Assembly (NCBI RefSeq): GCF_020858115.1
Contig: NZ_JACYMM010000003.1
Location: 124,001 to 188,000, forward strand
Reading direction: 5' to 3'
DNA: 64,000 nt
Origin: Janthinobacterium sp. FW305-129
GTDB taxonomy: Bacteria; Pseudomonadota; Gammaproteobacteria; Burkholderiales; Burkholderiaceae_D
Numbering within the stretch: position 1 is the first letter of the stretch; every line of letters starts with the position of its first letter. The notes under the pieces are model-generated. The model did no database searches. It worked only from the letters and a program-made list of their open reading frames with translations, and had not been told where the DNA came from. The translations under genes and the position numbers were made by a program. Positions 28,053 to 37,321 of this stretch are shown in pieces.

Positions 28053-30389
28053 TCAGAAACACGATACCACGCCGCCCAGGCTTTCATAGCCGCTCACGGA
28101 CGGTGACCAGGCCGTGCCGTTCCACGCCTTGTGGAACAGAGCCCCATTCGTACCCGTGACAAACACGTCGAGGCGGTTCGGCGCCCATGTTGTGGCGCGC
28201 GGACGCGAGGTGCAGATGCCGCCCAGGTTTTCAAACCCCGTCACTGATGGCGACCAGGCCGATCCATTCCACGCCTTGTGGTACAGGGCGCTGTCCGTGC
28301 CGATGACGAACAGGTCGAGCCGGTTGGCCGCCCACGACACGGCTTCCACCTCGCCCACGCAAATGCCGCCCAGGCGCTCGAAGCCATCGTTGGAAGGGCC
28401 CCATTTCGCGCCATCCCACCATTTATGATACAGCGCGCCATCGGTGCCCGTCACAAAAACGTCGAGGCGGTTCGGTCCCCACGCCACCGCCTTCGGCGAC
28501 GAGGTGCAGATGCCGCCCAGGCGCTCGTAGCCCGTCAGCGACGGTCCCCAGGCCGTGCCGTTCCACCACTTGTGATACAGGGCCCGGTCCGTGCCGATGA
28601 CGAAGACATCGAGGCGGTTCGGTCCCCACGCCACAGCTTCCGGCTGGCCCAGGCAGATGCCGCCCATGGATTCGTACCCCGTCAGCGACGGCCCCCAGGC
28701 GGCCCCGTTCCACCACTTATGGTACAGGGCCCGGTCCGTGCCGACGACAAACACGTCAAGGCGGTTCGGGCCCCAGGCCACGGCGCGCGGGTCGCCCACG
28801 CACAAGCCGCCCATCGCTTCATAGCCCGTCAGGGACGGACCCCACGCCGTGCCGTTCCACCATTTGTGGAACAAGCCGCTGTCGGTGCCAGTGACGAACA
28901 CGTCAAGCCGGTTCGGCCCCCACGACACCACCTGCGGCGCACTGGTGCAAATGCCGCCCTGCCCCTCGTAACCGGTGACGGACGGCGCCCAGGCCGTGCC
29001 GTTCCAGGCCTTGTGGTACAACGCGCGGTCCGTGCCCAGCACGAAGACGTCGAGGCGGTTCGCGCCCCAGGCCACGACAGGGGAAGAGCTCTGGCGCGGC
29101 GTGGCGCCCGTGCCGCCCGTCCCCGTGCCGATGCTGGCGCGCGGACCATCGAGACAGGCCTGCATGCGCGCCACCTGGCCCGCCGTGAACATGAACATGG
29201 CGGGGTCGTCCACATAATCCATGTAGTTCATGAACATGTCGCCATTCGGCCCGTTACTGCAAGAAATGTGGGGGAACGAGGGCTGGCCCGTATTCGGCCC
29301 GCCCTGATTCGGCGTGTCGGCCACGTTGTCCGTGCCCGAGCAGCCGGTGCCGTCATCGCCCCAGATATGGTTCAGATTCAGCCAGTGGCCGATTTCGTGC
29401 GTGGCCGTGCGCCCCAGGTGAAACGGCGGCGCCGCCGTACCCGTCGTGCCGAAGGCCGATTGCAGGATCACCACGCCGTCGGTGGCGGCCGGGCCGCCGG
29501 GAAACTGCGCGTAGCCGAGCAAGCCGCCGCCGAGCTGGCACACCCAGATATTCAGGTAGCTGTCGGCAGGCCAGGCATCCATGCCACCCGTCGCCTGCGA
29601 CTTGACGGCATCGTCGGCGCCAAATGAGGCCACCGTCGTCTGGCGCCGCTCGATGCCACTGGTGGCCGCGCCATGCGGATCGATCGTGGCCAGCGCGAAC
29701 TCCACGCGCGCATCGGCCGTCAGCGGCAGGAACGGCGCCGGCGTGCTGTTCACGTCGGGATTGACGCGGCGGAAGTCACGGTTGAGCACATCGATCTGGC
29801 TGGCGATCTGCGCATCCGAAATATTCTGCGCGGCCGTATTCCACACCACGTGCACGACCACCGGTATCTGCGTCACGCCGGAACGTCCGGCGCTGCTGCC
29901 GGCCCCCTCGTACATGCCAGCCTGGTTTTCAATATCGGCGCGGATGTTCGCATAGGACGGATCTTCCGTCAGCAGGCGACGATGCACATCCATCGTGGCG
30001 CAGGTGCGCACCTGCGGCGTACCGCCGCCCTGGCCGCCGCCGTCGCCGCCCATGCCGCCTGCACCGCCCCCGCCATCGCCATCGCGGTCGCCCCCCATGC
30101 CGCCGCCATCGCCCACGTGCATGCAACTGGCGCCCGCCATGCCTTGCGATGCCTGCTGCATGGCGCCGCCCGGCATGTCGCCGGCATGCACTGCGGCCGC
30201 GCCCTGGGTGAGCGACGCCTGATCCGCGTACGACATGCCCAGGCGCGGCCCCGGCATGGCGCTGGCGCCGGCCGCATCAGTGCCGGCATGCACGTCGCCC
30301 TCGACCGGCATGGATTGCATGGACTGCATGGCCGGCGCGCCTTCAGCCGAACCGGTGGCCGGTGATTTTTTCGTTTTAGCGGTGCTCAT
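28053..30389 (-). CDS. M43-type zinc metalloprotease with seven-bladed PLL-like lectin propeller
   Basis: 778 residues from the ATG at 30389, which has an AAGGAG ribosome-binding site. Residues 1-60 are low-complexity, 91-124 are Gly/Asp-rich and 125-420 are the peptidase domain with [11 protein letters not shown] (331-341) and the Met-turn MNYMD (387-391), as in pappalysin-like M43 enzymes. Residues 438-778 are seven repeats of 49 residues (the last 47), each with the pattern [14 protein letters not shown] then ALYHKWWNG, matching the fucose-binding PLL/PHL lectin propellers of Photorhabdus. No signal peptide is visible, which is unusual for M43. Likely a glycan-targeted protease exported by a non-Sec route; the route is inference. 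Confidence 0.85.
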   Translation of the reverse strand: MSTAKTKKSPATGSAEGAPAMQSMQSMPVEGDVHAGTDAAGASAMPGPRLGMSYADQASLTQGAAAVHAGDMPGGAMQQASQGMAGASCMHVGDGGGMGGDRDGDGGGGAGGMGGDGGGQGGGTPQVRTCATMDVHRRLLTEDPSYANIRADIENQAGMYEGAGSSAGRSGVTQIPVVVHVVWNTAAQNISDAQIASQIDVLNRDFRRVNPDVNSTPAPFLPLTADARVEFALATIDPHGAATSGIERRQTTVASFGADDAVKSQATGGMDAWPADSYLNIWVCQLGGGLLGYAQFPGGPAATDGVVILQSAFGTTGTAAPPFHLGRTATHEIGHWLNLNHIWGDDGTGCSGTDNVADTPNQGGPNTGQPSFPHISCSNGPNGDMFMNYMDYVDDPAMFMFTAGQVARMQACLDGPRASIGTGTGGTGATPRQSSSPVVAWGANRLDVFVLGTDRALYHKAWNGTAWAPSVTGYEGQGGICTSAPQVVSWGPNRLDVFVTGTDSGLFHKWWNGTAWGPSLTGYEAMGGLCVGDPRAVAWGPNRLDVFVVGTDRALYHKWWNGAAWGPSLTGYESMGGICLGQPEAVAWGPNRLDVFVIGTDRALYHKWWNGTAWGPSLTGYERLGGICTSSPKAVAWGPNRLDVFVTGTDGALYHKWWDGAKWGPSNDGFERLGGICVGEVEAVSWAANRLDLFVIGTDSALYHKAWNGSAWSPSVTGFENLGGICTSRPRATTWAPNRLDVFVTGTNGALFHKAWNGTAWSPSVSGYESLGGVVSCF
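28056..29078 (-). repeat. Seven tandem 147-base units encoding propeller blades
   Basis: The C-terminal part of the metalloprotease gene consists of six full 147-base units and one of 141 bases. Protein identity between blades is high, with almost invariant NRLDVFV. Blades 3 and 4 are the most alike, which suggests recent duplication or gene conversion. Confidence 0.9.
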
Positions 30390-30492
30390 GATGTCTCCTT
30401 CGTCTGTTTGCCAATTCACTATGGCACGGCGAAAAGAACAGCATTTGTGCCAGATCAAGACTGGCAAGCGGTGCCCAAAAAAAGTGGCAGAC

Positions 30493-30520
30493 AAAAAAAA
30501 AGACAGCCGAAGCTGTCTTT
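30493..30520 (-). terminator. Rho-independent terminator of the Lys/Ala-rich gene
   Basis: On the minus strand AAGACAGC and GCTGTCTT pair around TTCG and are followed by an eight-T run. It lies 34 bases past the stop of the Lys/Ala-rich protein gene. Confidence 0.88.
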
Positions 30521-30553
30521 GGGATTTGCAGGCCGTGGCCCGCAAACGGGGAA

Positions 30554-31030
30554 TTACTTGGCGGCGGCGGCCTTGACTTCAGCGTCGGCCTTGGCCTTGG
30601 CTTCTTCCGTCTTGGTGGCGGCGAGGGCTTTGTCGGCGTTCGCTTCCACTTTTTCCTTGGCGACCTTGGCGTTCGCTTTCACGGCAGCCTTGGTGGCTTT
30701 CGCATCGGCCTTGGCATCGGTTTTGTCTGCCTTGGCTTCCGCTTTCAGCTTGTCTTCCGCATCGGCGTGGACGACCTTGTCATGGGCCTTGGCCTTGGTT
30801 TTGTTCGCCTTGTGCTGGGCGTCGGCTTTCTTTTCGTCAGCCTTCATTTCGGCCTTGGCGACATTGGCGTCAGCCTTGGCATCGACCTTGGCTTCCGAAG
30901 CGGCAGCCTTGTTGACGTCTTTTTGCGCGGAGGCCTGGGCTTTCACGACAGCTTCCGTGGCCGGTGCCGTTTGAGCGAAGGCGGCGGTAGCAAACAGGGT
31001 GGCGATCAGGGCGGCGAGTAATTTGTTCAT
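30554..31030 (-). CDS. Exported Lys/Ala-rich low-complexity protein
   Basis: 158 residues from the ATG at 31030 with a GAAAGG ribosome-binding site. A clear signal peptide ([20 protein letters not shown]) precedes about 135 residues made almost only of Ala, Lys, Asp, Glu and Val, with recurrent AKADAKA-like units and a predicted long helix or coiled coil. Histone-H1-like and TolA-like proteins have such composition, so automatic annotation as TolA would be misleading. The mature protein is probably periplasmic; function is unknown. It has its own terminator and is likely monocistronic. Confidence 0.75.
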   Translation of the reverse strand: MNKLLAALIATLFATAAFAQTAPATEAVVKAQASAQKDVNKAAASEAKVDAKADANVAKAEMKADEKKADAQHKANKTKAKAHDKVVHADAEDKLKAEAKADKTDAKADAKATKAAVKANAKVAKEKVEANADKALAATKTEEAKAKADAEVKAAAAK

Positions 31031-31245
31031 GATGAGACCTTTCAATATGGTTTAATTTTATTCTTACTAAAGGCGGGCAAAATGTTCAAAATTTGCCAGG
31101 CATCGCGCTGTTTCTTGATGTAGCGCAATGGCATGACTTCATAGTAAAGATAACTGGCAAACCACACAGTGCGTTAGCGCACTCAACGAGAAATATGTGT
31201 AAATCGGCAAATTTCCCATCGAGCGCGGCCGGACGCGTCAGATCC

Positions 31246-32463
31246 TCATGCGCCCACGGCCAGGGCCGCGTGGCGCGCCGCCACCCACTCTTCATTGGCC
31301 GGCTCCACGCCCACCACGATGCGGCTGGCGTCGGTGGAGATACGGCTGGCGTTGCGCGCATTGGCGTCGGCATCGAGTACGGGGCCGATAAAACCGAGCT
31401 CGGAGCAGATGCGCTGGCGCAGTTCGGCGCTGTGCTCGCCGATACCGGCCGTAAACACCAGCATGTCCAGTCCGCCCAGCACGGCCGTCAGGGCGCCGAT
31501 CTCGCGCACGATGCGGCGGATATATAAGGCCAGCGCGGCGCGGATGCGTTCGCCCGTGGCATCCTGCCGCTCCTGCTGCGCCAGCAGCACGGGCGGGTCG
31601 GCCGACACGCCCGACACGCCCAGCAAGCCCGACTCGTGGTACAGCACATGCGCCACTTTTTCCAGCGACAGCTTTTCGATTTCCATCAGGTAGATGACGG
31701 CGCCCGGATCGAGCGAACCGCAGCGCGTGCCCATCATCAGGCCGTCGAGCGCGGAAAAGCCCATGGTGGTGGCCACGCTGTGCAAATTGTCCATGGCGCA
31801 CAGGCTGGCGCCGCTGCCCAGGTGGGCGACGATGACCTTGCCGCGCGCGACGGCGCCAAAACGCCGCTCCAGCACCAGCGACTGGTACTCATACGACAGG
31901 CCGTGGAAACCATAGCGGCGCAAGCCCCGCTCCCACGCATCGTAAGGCAGGGCCAGCATCTGCTCGACCTGCGGCACCGTGTGGTGGAAGGCCGTGTCGA
32001 AGCAGGCCACCTGGGCGATGTCGGGGCGCGATTCAAGCAGCACCTCGATCGCCTCGAGCGCGAACGGCTGGTGCAGCGGCGCCAGCGGCACATAGCTTTT
32101 CAGGTCCGCCAGCACCGTGAAATCGATGCGCACGGGAGCGAAATACTTGCTGCCGCCATGCACCACGCGGTGCGCCACGGCGCGCAGCGCACGCCCATCC
32201 AGCTGCGCCACCACTTGCGCGCGGATGTATTCGAGGGCCGCGTGATGCGGCTGCTCCGGGTCCAGCTGCAAGGCGACTGCCGGCAGGCCGCCGGCGCGGT
32301 ACGTGGTGTTTTCGCGGCCGATGCCCTCGACCTTGCCGCTCCATTGCGCCTGCTGCGGCAGCACGCCGCCCGCCTGCTCGAACAGGGCGAACTTGATGCT
32401 CGACGAGCCGCAATTGAGCACCAGGATCAGGGTGCCATCCGTATGTTGGACTGCTGCGTTCAT
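31246..32463 (-). CDS. ackA: Acetate kinase
   Basis: 405 residues from the ATG at 32463, which overlaps the preceding stop as ATGA. ASKHA-fold motifs are visible: LVLNCGSSSIKFALF at the N-terminus, the AHLGSGASLCAM phosphate-binding loop, GFSALDGLMMGTRCGSLDPG, and VFTAGIGEHSAELR near the end. It interconverts acetyl phosphate and acetate with ATP formation. It is the last gene of the FNR-promoted operon and works with the phosphotransacetylase encoded just before it. Confidence 0.95.
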   Translation of the reverse strand: MNAAVQHTDGTLILVLNCGSSSIKFALFEQAGGVLPQQAQWSGKVEGIGRENTTYRAGGLPAVALQLDPEQPHHAALEYIRAQVVAQLDGRALRAVAHRVVHGGSKYFAPVRIDFTVLADLKSYVPLAPLHQPFALEAIEVLLESRPDIAQVACFDTAFHHTVPQVEQMLALPYDAWERGLRRYGFHGLSYEYQSLVLERRFGAVARGKVIVAHLGSGASLCAMDNLHSVATTMGFSALDGLMMGTRCGSLDPGAVIYLMEIEKLSLEKVAHVLYHESGLLGVSGVSADPPVLLAQQERQDATGERIRAALALYIRRIVREIGALTAVLGGLDMLVFTAGIGEHSAELRQRICSELGFIGPVLDADANARNASRISTDASRIVVGVEPANEEWVAARHAALAVGA

Positions 32464-33875
32464 GGCGGCGTGCTCCGGTAATGGTTGGCCAGCATCACGG
32501 CGATGGCGCACGAGGCGATGCGGCTGGCGCGCGAATCAGCGCGGCTGGTGAGGATGACGGGAATTTTCGCGCCCAGCACGATGCCGGCGCTGTCCGCGTC
32601 GCCCATGTATTCGAGCTGCTTGGCCAGCATGTTGCCGCTTTCCAGGTCGGGCACCAGCAAAATATCGGCGCGGCCCGCCACTTCCGAGACGATGCCCTTG
32701 ACGGTGGCGGCGGCGATCGACACGGCGTTGTCGAAGGCCAGCGGGCCGTCGAGGATCGCCCCCGTGATCTGGCCACGGTCAGCCATCTTGCACAGGGCGG
32801 CCGCGTCCAAAGTCGCCGGCATGTCCGCGTTCACCGTTTCCACGGCGGCCAGGATGGCCACGCGCGGGCAGGCCACGCCGATCACGTGCGCCAGGTCGAT
32901 GGCGTTGCGCACGATGTCGGCCTTCATGGCCAGGTTGGGCGCGATATTGATGGCCGCGTCCGTGATGATGAAGGGGCGCGGATAGGCGGGCGTCTGCATC
33001 AGGAAGCAGTGGCTGATGCGGCGCTTGGTGCGCAGTCCCGCGCTGGCCGACAGCACGGCCGACATCAGTTCATCCGTGTGCAGGCTGCCCTTCATCAGCG
33101 CCTCCACTTCGCCCTTGCCCGCCAGTTCGGCGCCGCGCGCGGCGGCCGCATGGCTATGCTCGACGTCCTCGATGGCGATGCCGGCCAGGCTCAGGCCCGC
33201 TTCGGCCGCCACCGCTTCCAGGCGCGCGCGCGGCGCCACCAGCACGGGCGTGATCAGGCCGGCCGCATGCGCGTCCAGCGCGCCCGACAGGCTCAATTCA
33301 TCGCAGGGGTGGATCACGGCGACCCGGATCGGCCCCAGCGTGCGTGCGTGCTCCAGCAGGCGCCGCGTGCCGTCGCCGTTATGCAGGCGTACCTCGGGCA
33401 GGGTGGCGCGCTGGCGTTCGATCTGCTCGGCGGGCGCGATCACCTGGGCTTCGCCGTCGAGCACCACGGCGCCATGCTGGTTGACGCAGCGGCACGCCAG
33501 GGTCACGTGGCGGCTGCGCGGCTCGAGGGCCGTGACGGTGACGCTGATGGCCAGCGTATCGCCCACGCGCACGGGTTGCAAAAAGCGCAGGGTCTGGCCC
33601 GTGTAGACTGTGCCGGCGCCGGGCAGGCGCGTACCCAGCACGGCGGAAATGAGGGCCGCGCCCCACATGCCGTGGGCGATCACGCCCTGGTAGCGGCTGG
33701 CGGCGGCAAATTCGGCATCGAGGTGCTGCGGGTTGTCATCGCCCGACATCACCGCGAACAGGGCGATATCGTCCATGCTCAGGGTGCGCGTGATGCTGGC
33801 GCTGTCGCCGATGGCGATCTGGTCGAAGGTGCGGTTACGTACGATATTCAGATCATCGTCTTGGGTAGTAGTCAT
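32460..33875 (-). CDS. MaoC-like hydratase / phosphate acetyl(butyryl)transferase fusion
   Basis: 471 residues. The N-terminal ~155 form a hot-dog MaoC domain with the (R)-hydratase signature (FAVMSGDDNPQHLDAEFA and YQGVIAHGMWGA). The remaining ~310 are a phosphotransacetylase domain, with MKGSLHTDELMSAVL and the DGPLAFDNAVS motif close to the C-terminus. The second domain makes acetyl phosphate (or another acyl phosphate) from acyl-CoA; the first hydrates enoyl-CoA. Fusions of this kind are known and usually lie next to ackA. It is translationally coupled to ackA. Confidence 0.9.
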   Translation of the reverse strand: MTTTQDDDLNIVRNRTFDQIAIGDSASITRTLSMDDIALFAVMSGDDNPQHLDAEFAAASRYQGVIAHGMWGAALISAVLGTRLPGAGTVYTGQTLRFLQPVRVGDTLAISVTVTALEPRSRHVTLACRCVNQHGAVVLDGEAQVIAPAEQIERQRATLPEVRLHNGDGTRRLLEHARTLGPIRVAVIHPCDELSLSGALDAHAAGLITPVLVAPRARLEAVAAEAGLSLAGIAIEDVEHSHAAAARGAELAGKGEVEALMKGSLHTDELMSAVLSASAGLRTKRRISHCFLMQTPAYPRPFIITDAAINIAPNLAMKADIVRNAIDLAHVIGVACPRVAILAAVETVNADMPATLDAAALCKMADRGQITGAILDGPLAFDNAVSIAAATVKGIVSEVAGRADILLVPDLESGNMLAKQLEYMGDADSAGIVLGAKIPVILTSRADSRASRIASCAIAVMLANHYRSTPP

Positions 33876-33884
33876 CGTGGTCTT

Positions 33885-36149
33885 CTAGGCAGGGGTAATG
33901 TGTTTGGCCGGTTTGGCTTTGGATCCGGCATGGGAGGCGCGCGCGTCCGGCGGCAGCGCCTTCGCCTGCGCCTTGACCGCGCGGTCGAAGACGTCCAGCA
34001 TCTGCTGCAGGCTCGCTTCCTCGTCCGGCGTCGGCGCTTCCGGCACTTGCAGCACTTGCTGCAGCCACTCGGCCAGCGCGCCGATGTCGTCCGGATCGGC
34101 GCGCGACAGCAAGGCCGGCAAGGCGGCGATGGCGGTATCGAAATCATGCAGCATCAGGCGCGCCTGCTGGCGCACGATGCCGCGGAATTCCTCCATGCTG
34201 ACCTCCTGCCGGTATTGCGGCTTGATCAATTTGAGGGCCAGGTTGACCCTGCGCTCATCGGCGATCATGCGGAAGCGGTAGATGTAGAACAGCGCGCGCA
34301 CGGCCGCTTCCACCAGGCCGCCCCGCTGCATGTCCTCGTCCATCTTGCGCGTTTCGCAGCGCACGTATTCGCAATGCTCGGGCGAGATGCCGGGATGGGG
34401 GCGCGGCGGCGTAGCGTCGCCGATGGCCTGTCCCGTCAGCGCCTGCACCAGGGGCGAGCCGTACACCAGGTCGAAGGTGGTTTCCTGCAGCATGTCGCGC
34501 CAGTCGCGCCAGCCGTTCAAGCCGGCCGTGATGGCGCCGGAGACGGCTTCCTGCATGGCCAGCAGCGGGTTGTCGGGCGATACCGGCTGGCGGTGCGCGC
34601 GCACCTTTTCCGCCTCCTTGGCGACCAGCCTGGCCAGCGGATTATGATCCGTCCAGCGCTCGTACGACACGCGCAGCGGATGCGCAAGCTGCAGGAAGCG
34701 CGCCGACTGCGGCGTGACCATGGCGCGCACCCACGGCTGCGCAAACGTGCGGTACAAGGCCAGGTTGACCTCGGATACGCGCGCGGCGGCGGCGAACTTG
34801 CGGTCGTTTTCCACACTAGGCTGCACGATGGCGCGCACGTCCTCGATGCCGCGGTGCTCGACCTGCAGCACATAATCTCCGCTGGCCAGGTCGGCATTCG
34901 GCGTGTCGGGCGTCTTGTCGACAATCCGCGCTTCATAGATGCCGGCCGGCAGCAGGTTGATCAGGTCGATATTGCTGGCGAATTTCTGGTGTTCCTTGTG
35001 CCCCACCTTGGCCGAGACGAAGATGCCCAGGTGGCCGATGCTGTCGTGCACGGCATACACGATGGTCTGGTCGTGCATCAGCACGTCGTTGTCGTCGCGG
35101 TACAGGTCCGTGATCCAGCCCAGGGCCTGTGGCGGCGGCGTGATGTTGTCACCATTCGAGCAAAACACGACGATGGGCGAACGGATATTGCGCAAGTCCA
35201 GCCGCACGCCGTCGGAAGTGATCAATTCCGCCGTGGCCAGACGGTTGCCGATGAACAGATTGTCGACGATGTACTGCATCTCGACGTCGTTCAGGAACAC
35301 ATGGCCGCCCCAGTATTTTTCAAATTCCAGGTAACGCGGCGCTTCCGTATCGATGTTCGCGTACAGGTTGTACTGCTTGCTCCACAGGGTGTTGGCCGGG
35401 TTCAGTTTTTCGAAATTCTGCACCAGGCTGGCGCCGTCGAAGCGGCCGTTGCCCAGGTCGCCCGCCAGCGCCGTGGCCCAGCTACCGCCCATCAGGCCGC
35501 CCGCGTAGCGCATCGGATTGCGGCCATGCCAGCCGGCCCAGTAGGACACGGGCGCGCCGGCCACAATGATGGGGCCGAACAATTCCGGGCGCATGGCCGC
35601 CGTCATGAGGATTTGCCAGCCCGCCTGGCAATTGCCGATAACGACGGGCTTGCCCTCGCTGTGCGGATGCAGGGCGATGACTTTTTCCAGGAAGGCCGCC
35701 TCCGCATGCATCACGTCTTCCACCGTCTGTCCCGGCACGGGATCGGGCAGGAAACCGATGAAGTAGCACGGGTGGCCGGCGCGCAGGGCCACGCCGATCT
35801 CGCTTTCCGCCTTGAAGCCGCCGATGCCGGGACCGTGGCCGGCGCGCGGATCGACGACAACAAAAGGGCGCTTCGATGGATCAGGCTCGGGCGCATCGGG
35901 CGTCAGGATGCGCGCCAGGCCGTAGTTGACGGGGCGCGCCAGCTCCAGGCCCGACATCACCAGTTCGGCGGGGAAGTCCAGCACGTTCGGCACTTCCTCG
36001 GCCAGGTGTTCCTGGTACTGGTTGCCGCGCCGGCGCATCACGTCCGCGTACAGCACAATGCGCTGCCAGGAGTCGCGCGCATAGTCGCCCAGCATACCCA
36101 GGGACGGCAAGCCGCCGGTGGAGAAAAATGGTGCAGCTTCGATCTTCAT
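33885..36149 (-). CDS. DUF3141 alpha/beta-hydrolase, PhaC-like
   Basis: 754 residues from the ATG at 36149, which has an AAAAGGA ribosome-binding site; an ATG five codons upstream lacks one. The N-terminal half is an alpha/beta-hydrolase core with the elbow VIGNCQAGWQI, so the nucleophile is cysteine as in polyhydroxyalkanoate synthases rather than serine. The likely aspartate is in VVFCSNGDNITPP and the histidine in SIGHLGIF. A helical C-terminal half of about 300 residues has no named function. DUF3141 proteins recur next to Pta, AckA and FabI; their reaction is undetermined, but a hydroxyacyl-CoA or polyester substrate is plausible. Confidence 0.85.
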   Translation of the reverse strand: MKIEAAPFFSTGGLPSLGMLGDYARDSWQRIVLYADVMRRRGNQYQEHLAEEVPNVLDFPAELVMSGLELARPVNYGLARILTPDAPEPDPSKRPFVVVDPRAGHGPGIGGFKAESEIGVALRAGHPCYFIGFLPDPVPGQTVEDVMHAEAAFLEKVIALHPHSEGKPVVIGNCQAGWQILMTAAMRPELFGPIIVAGAPVSYWAGWHGRNPMRYAGGLMGGSWATALAGDLGNGRFDGASLVQNFEKLNPANTLWSKQYNLYANIDTEAPRYLEFEKYWGGHVFLNDVEMQYIVDNLFIGNRLATAELITSDGVRLDLRNIRSPIVVFCSNGDNITPPPQALGWITDLYRDDNDVLMHDQTIVYAVHDSIGHLGIFVSAKVGHKEHQKFASNIDLINLLPAGIYEARIVDKTPDTPNADLASGDYVLQVEHRGIEDVRAIVQPSVENDRKFAAAARVSEVNLALYRTFAQPWVRAMVTPQSARFLQLAHPLRVSYERWTDHNPLARLVAKEAEKVRAHRQPVSPDNPLLAMQEAVSGAITAGLNGWRDWRDMLQETTFDLVYGSPLVQALTGQAIGDATPPRPHPGISPEHCEYVRCETRKMDEDMQRGGLVEAAVRALFYIYRFRMIADERRVNLALKLIKPQYRQEVSMEEFRGIVRQQARLMLHDFDTAIAALPALLSRADPDDIGALAEWLQQVLQVPEAPTPDEEASLQQMLDVFDRAVKAQAKALPPDARASHAGSKAKPAKHITPA

Positions 36150-36195
36150 GGCTATCCTTTTCATGCAAAAAACGCCGGACCATTCCGGCGCGGGG

Positions 36196-37320
36196 CTACG
36201 CCATCTGGCTGATGGTCTTGCGAAAGCGCGCCAGCGCGAAGGTAAACAGGGCCGTACCGATGGCCAGCAGGGCCAGGAACGGCTTCCACACCACGTCGAT
36301 GCCGGCGCCGCGGTACAGGATCGCCTGGCTCAATTCGACGAAATGCGTGGTCGGTGCGATCAGCATGATGTTCTGCACCAGTTCGGGCATGCTTTCGCGC
36401 GGCGTGCTGCCGCCCGAGAGCATCTGCAGCGGCAGCAGCACGAGGATCAGCAGCATGCCGAACTGCGGCATGCTGCGCGCCACGGTGGCGAGGAAAATCC
36501 CCATCGAGGTGGTGGCAAACAGGTGCAGCGCCGCGCCGCACAGGAACAGCGCGATCGAGCCTTCGATCGGCACGTGCAGCATGCCGCGTACCACCAGGTT
36601 CAGCGACAGGGCGGCGGCCAGCAGCACCACCAGGCCCATCGACCAGACCTTGCCCAGCATGATCTCGGCCGGCGTCACGGGCATCACCAGCAAGTGCTCG
36701 ATGGTGCCATGTTCGCGTTCGCGGATCAGGGCCGCCCCCGTGAGGATAATCGACAGCATCGTCACCTGGTTGATCAGCTCCATCAGCGAGCCAAACCACG
36801 CCTGGCTCAGCGAGGGATTGAAGCGCGCGCGCATCACCAGATCCACGGGCGAGACGGTCGCGCCCCGATAGCGTTTGGCGAATTCGGCTATTTCACCGGC
36901 GACGATCTGCTGGATGTAGCCGCTGCCGCTGAAGGCCTGGCTCATGCGCGTGGCGTCGACGTTCAGCTGCAATTCCGCCTGGCGCCCGCCCAGCACGTCG
37001 GCCTGCAGCTTGGGCGGGATCGTCAGCACGAAGGTGTACCGGCCCGCATCGAGGCCCGCATCGACCTGGCTCTGGTTGATCATGGCCGGCGGCGTGAATT
37101 GCGGCGGGAAGAAGGCCGAGGCGATGCGCCCGGACAGGGGCGAGCCATCCTCGTCGACGATGGCGATCGAGGCCATGTGCAAGGTTTCCGGCTTGGCCGT
37201 GGCGGCCACGTAGATGGCCAGGGTGAAGGTGTAGAGGATCAGGATCAGCATCATCGGATCGCGGATCAGGCTCCAGATTTCCTTCACGCCCAGGCGGTAG
37301 ATGTTTTCAAGGTGGCGCAT
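36196..37320 (-). CDS. ABC-2 type transporter permease (YhhJ/YbhR-like)
   Basis: 374 residues: one N-terminal helix (about 20-42), a large periplasmic domain (to about 170) and five clustered helices towards the C-terminus including MPVTPAEIMLGKVWSMGLVV and LPLQMLSGGSTPRESMP, typical of ABC-2 permeases. It forms a heteromer with the permease half of the preceding double-ATPase protein. It starts one base after that gene's stop. Substrate is unknown; drugs or lipid-like metabolites are usual for the family. Confidence 0.9.
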   Translation of the reverse strand: MRHLENIYRLGVKEIWSLIRDPMMLILILYTFTLAIYVAATAKPETLHMASIAIVDEDGSPLSGRIASAFFPPQFTPPAMINQSQVDAGLDAGRYTFVLTIPPKLQADVLGGRQAELQLNVDATRMSQAFSGSGYIQQIVAGEIAEFAKRYRGATVSPVDLVMRARFNPSLSQAWFGSLMELINQVTMLSIILTGAALIREREHGTIEHLLVMPVTPAEIMLGKVWSMGLVVLLAAALSLNLVVRGMLHVPIEGSIALFLCGAALHLFATTSMGIFLATVARSMPQFGMLLILVLLPLQMLSGGSTPRESMPELVQNIMLIAPTTHFVELSQAILYRGAGIDVVWKPFLALLAIGTALFTFALARFRKTISQMA

Positions 37321-37321
37321 A

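Noticed and set aside
28056..29078. CRISPR-like array, from regular ~147-base repetition
   Set aside because: Units are in-frame coding repeats of a beta-propeller, far longer than CRISPR repeats and without spacers.
30554..31030. TolA, suggested by Lys/Ala-rich composition
   Set aside because: There is no TolA C-terminal domain, no membrane anchor beyond a cleavable signal peptide, and no tol-pal neighbours.
32481..36212. 1243-codon plus-strand ORF opposite the DUF3141 and Pta genes
   Set aside because: It is antisense to well-supported genes, is rich in His, Arg, Gly and Gln in the way GC-rich shadows are, and has no recognisable domain or ribosome-binding site.
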